Source: [Lactobacillus] timonensis (GTDB lineage: Bacteria > Bacillota > Bacilli > Lactobacillales > Lactobacillaceae). Taken from it: a stretch of DNA of 44,024 nt. How positions within the stretch are numbered: position 1 is the first letter of the stretch; the number at the start of each line of letters is the position of its first letter. The stretch covers positions 1,092,211 to 1,136,234 of the forward strand of contig NZ_LT964761.1 of NCBI RefSeq assembly GCF_900240275.1. The letters run 5' to 3'. A program made the translations under genes and the position numbers. The notes beneath the pieces are model-generated. The model ran no database searches, was not told where the DNA came from, and saw only the letters and a list, made by a program, of their open reading frames with translations. Below, piece by piece: positions 41,094 to 44,024 of this stretch.

Positions 41094-41642
41094 GTGGAAA
41101 CAAATGAAAAGCGTTGGTACGTGCTACACACGTACTCTGGTTATGAAAACCGTGTCAAAAGCAATCTCTTGTCTCGTGTTCAGTCGATGAACATGCAGGA
41201 CTACATTTTTGACGTAGTCGTTCCGGAAGAAACGGTTCGCTCCGTCAAGGACGGCGAAGCGAAGGAAACTGTTGAAAAGACGTTCCCTGGTTACGTGATG
41301 GTTCAAATGATTATGACGGATCAGGCATGGTACATTGCGCGGAACACTCCTGGTGTCACCGGCTTTCTGGGTTCACACGGTGGTGGGTCTAAGCCAACAC
41401 CACTGCTGCCAGAAGAAGTTGACCGGATTATGAAACGGATGGGTGAAGACGTTCCACAAACCGATATTGATGTTAACGTTGGTGATGAGGTGAAGATCAT
41501 TGCCGGACCATTTGCTGACTTAACTGGGAAAGTCACTGAAGTGGACCACGAAAAGATGAAATTACGGGTTGACATCGACATGTTTGGCCGCTCGACTTCT
41601 ACTGAATTGGGCTTTAATCAGATTGACAGTGTAAGTGACTAA
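41094..41642 (+). CDS. nusG: transcription termination/antitermination factor NusG
   Basis: A 182-residue factor that binds RNA polymerase and modulates pausing and termination. The NGN domain is about 1-115 (WYVLHTYSGYENRVKSNLLS at the start and FPGYVMVQMIM), and the C-terminal KOW domain about 128-182 contains VGDEVKIIAGPFADLTGKVT. It starts with GTG after GAGGAG. The family-typical length is complete. A hairpin with T-run precedes it and a strong terminator follows. Confidence 0.97.
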   Translation: METNEKRWYVLHTYSGYENRVKSNLLSRVQSMNMQDYIFDVVVPEETVRSVKDGEAKETVEKTFPGYVMVQMIMTDQAWYIARNTPGVTGFLGSHGGGSKPTPLLPEEVDRIMKRMGEDVPQTDIDVNVGDEVKIIAGPFADLTGKVTEVDHEKMKLRVDIDMFGRSTSTELGFNQIDSVSD

Positions 41643-41648
41643 GCTGAC

Positions 41649-41673
41649 AAAGCGGGCTTTAAAGCCCGCTTTT
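41649..41673 (+). terminator. terminator after nusG
   Basis: Perfect palindrome 41649-41672; the core arms are AGCGGGC (41651-41657) and GCCCGCT (41664-41670), with three Ts after the core. Confidence 0.85.
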
Positions 41674-41759
41674 CTTAGATATAATAAATCTTTTTTAAGG
41701 TCATTGCTTTTTTAGTACGAAAAGGGTAACCTGAACGTGACTTTGATGGAGGTGCAGTT

Positions 41760-42575
41760 ATGAAACCAAACATTAGTACTCAGCGTAATATTCTGGACTG
41801 GCCGCTAGATCGCGACCTCACCGACGTAGAAATTATTCAACGTCTGGGAGTATATGCTACTGACGAAAATGGTAAGGACATTACGGAGAGTATTTCTGTT
41901 AACCGGACACAGGTTAACTTTCGGCAAAAGGGGACCTACCAGGTAGTCCTCACGGCGGTGGACCAACATGGGAACACGGTCACCAAAAGCATTGAAGCTG
42001 ATGTTGCGCCAATGAGAAGCGGCAGTCAGACTAGTGGGGAGCAGACAATGAAGAACAACCAAAAGAAGAAAAAGGGACACAAGGGCCTTATCGCGGTCGT
42101 TGTTATTATCATCATCTTGCTGGCAGTCTTCTTTGGCGTTCGCAGCCACCAGCGCAATGTCGCTCAGCAACGAACGAACGAGTCTCAATCGAGTCAACTG
42201 AAGCAAAATTCGAGCCAGCTTAAGCAAAACTCGAGTAGTATCAAGCACCTGAGCAGTGAGAATGCAAAGCTGGCTAAACAGTTAGCAGCACTAACGGGTG
42301 CGGTGGCCCAGTACGAAAAGGATCACAATCAGCAGAATCTGAGAGACCGCCTCAGCAACTTGGAACAGCAAAATAACGACTTGAAAAACCAACTGAGCCA
42401 GTCAGGTCAAGAAAAGGTTCAAGTGATTACTGATACGGCGCGTAATATTTCCCAAAACCCTAGTCAGGCTAAGCAGGACGTTCAGCAGTTAAAGCAAGAT
42501 TCCCGCTTTGATGGTTTGTGGGGACGGTTGACGAGTCAGGTGAAGGACTGGTTGGACAACCTATCAAATAACTAG
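41760..42575 (+). CDS. Ig-like domain / transmembrane / coiled-coil protein
   Basis: A 271-residue protein of unusual build. Residues about 25-82 resemble a bacterial Ig-like (LapB/DUF5011-type) domain: VYATDENGKDITESISV then KGTYQVVLTAVDQHGNTV. A lysine-rich patch (NNQKKKKGHKG) precedes a single transmembrane helix at about 109-127, and the rest is a Gln/Ser/Asn-rich coiled coil with the internal repeat SSQLKQNSSQLKQNSSS. There is no signal peptide; the positive patch before the helix predicts the N-terminal domain inside and the coiled coil outside. A second ribosome site (GGGGAG, 42036) precedes ATG 42048 (Met97), which would give just the helix and coiled coil. Function is unknown. Confidence 0.78.
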   Translation: MKPNISTQRNILDWPLDRDLTDVEIIQRLGVYATDENGKDITESISVNRTQVNFRQKGTYQVVLTAVDQHGNTVTKSIEADVAPMRSGSQTSGEQTMKNNQKKKKGHKGLIAVVVIIIILLAVFFGVRSHQRNVAQQRTNESQSSQLKQNSSQLKQNSSSIKHLSSENAKLAKQLAALTGAVAQYEKDHNQQNLRDRLSNLEQQNNDLKNQLSQSGQEKVQVITDTARNISQNPSQAKQDVQQLKQDSRFDGLWGRLTSQVKDWLDNLSNN

Positions 42576-42611
42576 TGAATTATGGCTCTTTGTCAAATCC
42601 TGTTGACAGGT

Positions 42612-42645
42612 AAGAATCAGGCCTAAGCGGCTTGATTCTTTTTTT
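42612..42645 (+). terminator. terminator inside the IS left end
   Basis: Arms 42612-42623 and 42629-42640 (12 bp, one wobble) then a T-run at 42639-42645. It overlaps the end of the transposase gene and would stop rightward transcripts coming from the Ig-like gene into the IS. Confidence 0.8.
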
Positions 42646-43924
42646 GTGCCATTTGGCGGAAATGAATGCGATAGACCAAGTGATTGTAATTTCTGAAACC
42701 AAAAGCAGTGCGTTGAATTTGTTTAATCATCCGATTGATCCCCTCAATGGTCCCGTTACTGTAGTCAAATCGTGAGGCGTTAAGGACGTACATGAGATTA
42801 TGTCTGAGGGTGTGTAAAACAGCGGTCATCTGCGGACTAAGCTCGGTGCCCGGATAGAGACTTTCGGTCAGTTGATCGAGATTACGTTGCTTAAGATTTT
42901 GCATAACATTTTGGAGAAACTGGTAGTCGGCTCGTAAGCGATCATTAATAGCCAAACCTAAATCCACGCGCTCGCCACTGGTCACCTTCTGACGAAGGTG
43001 ACGATCATAATATTCATGCTCGTAAGAAAGATTCGTCGCAGATTTGAGATAGAGTTGCCAGCTAAACTTTAACAGTCGGTACTGGCGACTGGCTTTCGGA
43101 AATTGTTTCATGGCTTGGGCCCGATACTGATTGAAAGCACGAGTCATCATGGCAATAATATGGAAACGATCGATAATAATTTCGGCGCGGGGGAACAAGC
43201 GACGAGCGATGTCTTGGTAGTAACTGTTTAAGTCCATTGAAATGGTTTTTACCCGGGATCTTTCCGCAGGAGTGAAGCTTAGAAAATAGTTCTCAATTGT
43301 CCGCTTAAAGCGATCCGGCAGGATCGTTTGAATACGATGGTGATCGTTGTCAATACAGATAAAGTGCAGTTGACGATGAACACCCCGGAACTCGTCCATC
43401 GCGAGATTAGTAGGCAACTGGTGTTGGTGTAATGGAGCGATGGAGCGACTTGCGTCTAAATAACGCAGGACCGTACTTGATGAAACCGTATTGTCACGGG
43501 CAATACTTTCCAGGGTGCGATCATCTTGAAAACTCATGATCGCCTTAGCCCTAACCTTATTAGCGATGTGACAGTATTTACGGACTACATTCGATTGAGC
43601 CATAAAAGTTCGTCGACAATCTTTACAACGTAGGCGTTGCTTATGGATTCGTAGAAACACCGGATGACTGGCGTCATCGGTGGTAAAAATAGTTTGTACC
43701 GTAGAATACCCAAACTTTACTAGGCGGCGGTGATGACAGTTGGGGCAAGTGATTAGCTGATTGCGAAGCTTAAATTCGTAGATCCGACATTTACGAATAT
43801 CAGGTTGAAGCTTTTTGCGAGTACCCTTAGCCAAATTAATAAAGGCATAGAAATAATCCATCAAAATAAGATTGGAGTCTTTCATTCCTAGTGCAAAACA
43901 GATAGAATCATTATTAGGAGTCAT
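42623..43924 (-). CDS. ISL3-family transposase
   Basis: A 433-residue transposase. The N-terminal zinc-ribbon part has CPNCHHRRLVKFGY then CKDCRRTF (two CxxC pairs, about 59-105), followed by a helix-turn-helix (ARDNTVSSSTVLRYLD). The catalytic DDE core includes LAMDEFRGVHRQ, the second Asp region IIIDRFHIIAMMTRAFNQYR and the Glu in YSNGTIEGINRMIKQIQR near the C-terminus. The frame is intact, so the element may still be active. AAAGGA lies nine nt before the ATG. It has a terminator-like hairpin at its 3' end. Confidence 0.93.
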   Translation of the reverse strand: MTPNNDSICFALGMKDSNLILMDYFYAFINLAKGTRKKLQPDIRKCRIYEFKLRNQLITCPNCHHRRLVKFGYSTVQTIFTTDDASHPVFLRIHKQRLRCKDCRRTFMAQSNVVRKYCHIANKVRAKAIMSFQDDRTLESIARDNTVSSSTVLRYLDASRSIAPLHQHQLPTNLAMDEFRGVHRQLHFICIDNDHHRIQTILPDRFKRTIENYFLSFTPAERSRVKTISMDLNSYYQDIARRLFPRAEIIIDRFHIIAMMTRAFNQYRAQAMKQFPKASRQYRLLKFSWQLYLKSATNLSYEHEYYDRHLRQKVTSGERVDLGLAINDRLRADYQFLQNVMQNLKQRNLDQLTESLYPGTELSPQMTAVLHTLRHNLMYVLNASRFDYSNGTIEGINRMIKQIQRTAFGFRNYNHLVYRIHFRQMAQKKNQAA

Positions 43925-43972
43925 CCTGAATCATCCTTTCGATAGAAGCTATTTGGTCGTAGATTTTTCCTG

Positions 43973-43999
43973 AAGGGAGTCAGTGATGGCTCCCTTTTT
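43973..43999 (+). terminator. intrinsic terminator at the window end
   Basis: Arms 43973-43981 and 43988-43996 with a T-run to 43999. Rightward orientation; it may be the original terminator of the Ig-like gene or a block protecting the IS from outside transcription. Confidence 0.65.
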
Positions 44000-44024
44000 G
44001 TACGAAAAAATCCCATTAACAGAT

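Larger units (their letters stand above)
42584..44024 (-). mobile_element. ISL3-family insertion sequence (right end unresolved)
   Basis: An insertion sequence is indicated by a full ISL3-type transposase and a left end starting GGCTCTTTGTCAAATCC at 42584, nine nt after the Ig-like gene. No matching inverted copy (ending AAAGAGCC) is seen before the window end, so the right boundary may lie outside; the end given is simply the window edge. A direct-orientation look-alike, GGCTCCCTTTTTG, occurs at 43988. No target duplication can be checked. Confidence 0.8.

Noticed and set aside
42180-42240. Short tandem repeat in the coiled-coil gene considered as a CRISPR-like or regulatory repeat
   Set aside because: It encodes the in-frame repeat SSQLKQN of the coiled coil; no spacers or regular array.

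Overview
The window looks like a chromosomal segment of a low-to-mid GC Gram-positive of the Lactobacillaceae, most like a heterofermentative Limosilactobacillus-type species. The reasons are the housekeeping order cysS-mrnC-rlmB-sigma factor-rpmG-secE-nusG, a methionine T-box leader, CcpA-type cre boxes, strong GGAGG ribosome sites, an ISL3-type transposase and a pyruvate dehydrogenase cluster with its own lipoate ligase. The species is inferred. Gene identities come from reading motifs, not from database searches.

Layout. 1-5.1 kb: small membrane protein, aminoacyl-tRNA deacylase-like protein, two uncharacterised proteins, a MarR regulator paired with a B3/4-domain protein, and msrA. 5.2-10 kb: an unlisted 49-residue membrane peptide, a ROK fructokinase, then a Met T-box controlling a MetE-like methyltransferase, a cyclase-family hydrolase and an APC permease broken by a frameshift. 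10-12.3 kb: a metallophosphoesterase overlapping a DNPH1-like nucleotide hydrolase, and a GIY-YIG-like protein. 12.3-18.1 kb: a frameshifted MFS transporter next to sucrose phosphorylase, a zinc alcohol dehydrogenase, a SemiSWEET-like protein and a second MFS carrier.

18.2-24.6 kb is the most distinctive part. Seven leftward genes encode a small protein, a TIM-barrel isomerase, a GntP-type transporter, a KDG kinase, an HPS/KGPDC-like protein, a PHI-like SIS isomerase and a KDPG aldolase. A LacI-family regulator is divergent. The shared intergenic region holds a perfect cre match and two related operator palindromes. The operon appears to feed an unidentified sugar acid both to KDPG cleavage and to a hexulose/pentulose phosphate step.

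24.7-28.4 kb: a flavin-binding PNPOx-like protein, an NmrA-like Rossmann protein, a BI-1 family membrane protein and a DUF2252 kinase-like protein. 28.6-37.1 kb: pdhABCD-lplA behind a promoter that overlaps a cre-like box, then an SGNH hydrolase and a fumarate-reductase-like flavoprotein. 37.1-42.6 kb: the translation/transcription housekeeping block, including secE, which starts with TTG, and an attenuator-like hairpin before nusG, then an odd Ig-like/TM/coiled-coil protein. 42.6 kb to the end: an ISL3-type insertion sequence whose right end is not resolved.

Two transporter genes carry single-base frameshifts, so either local gene decay or base-calling errors should be considered.
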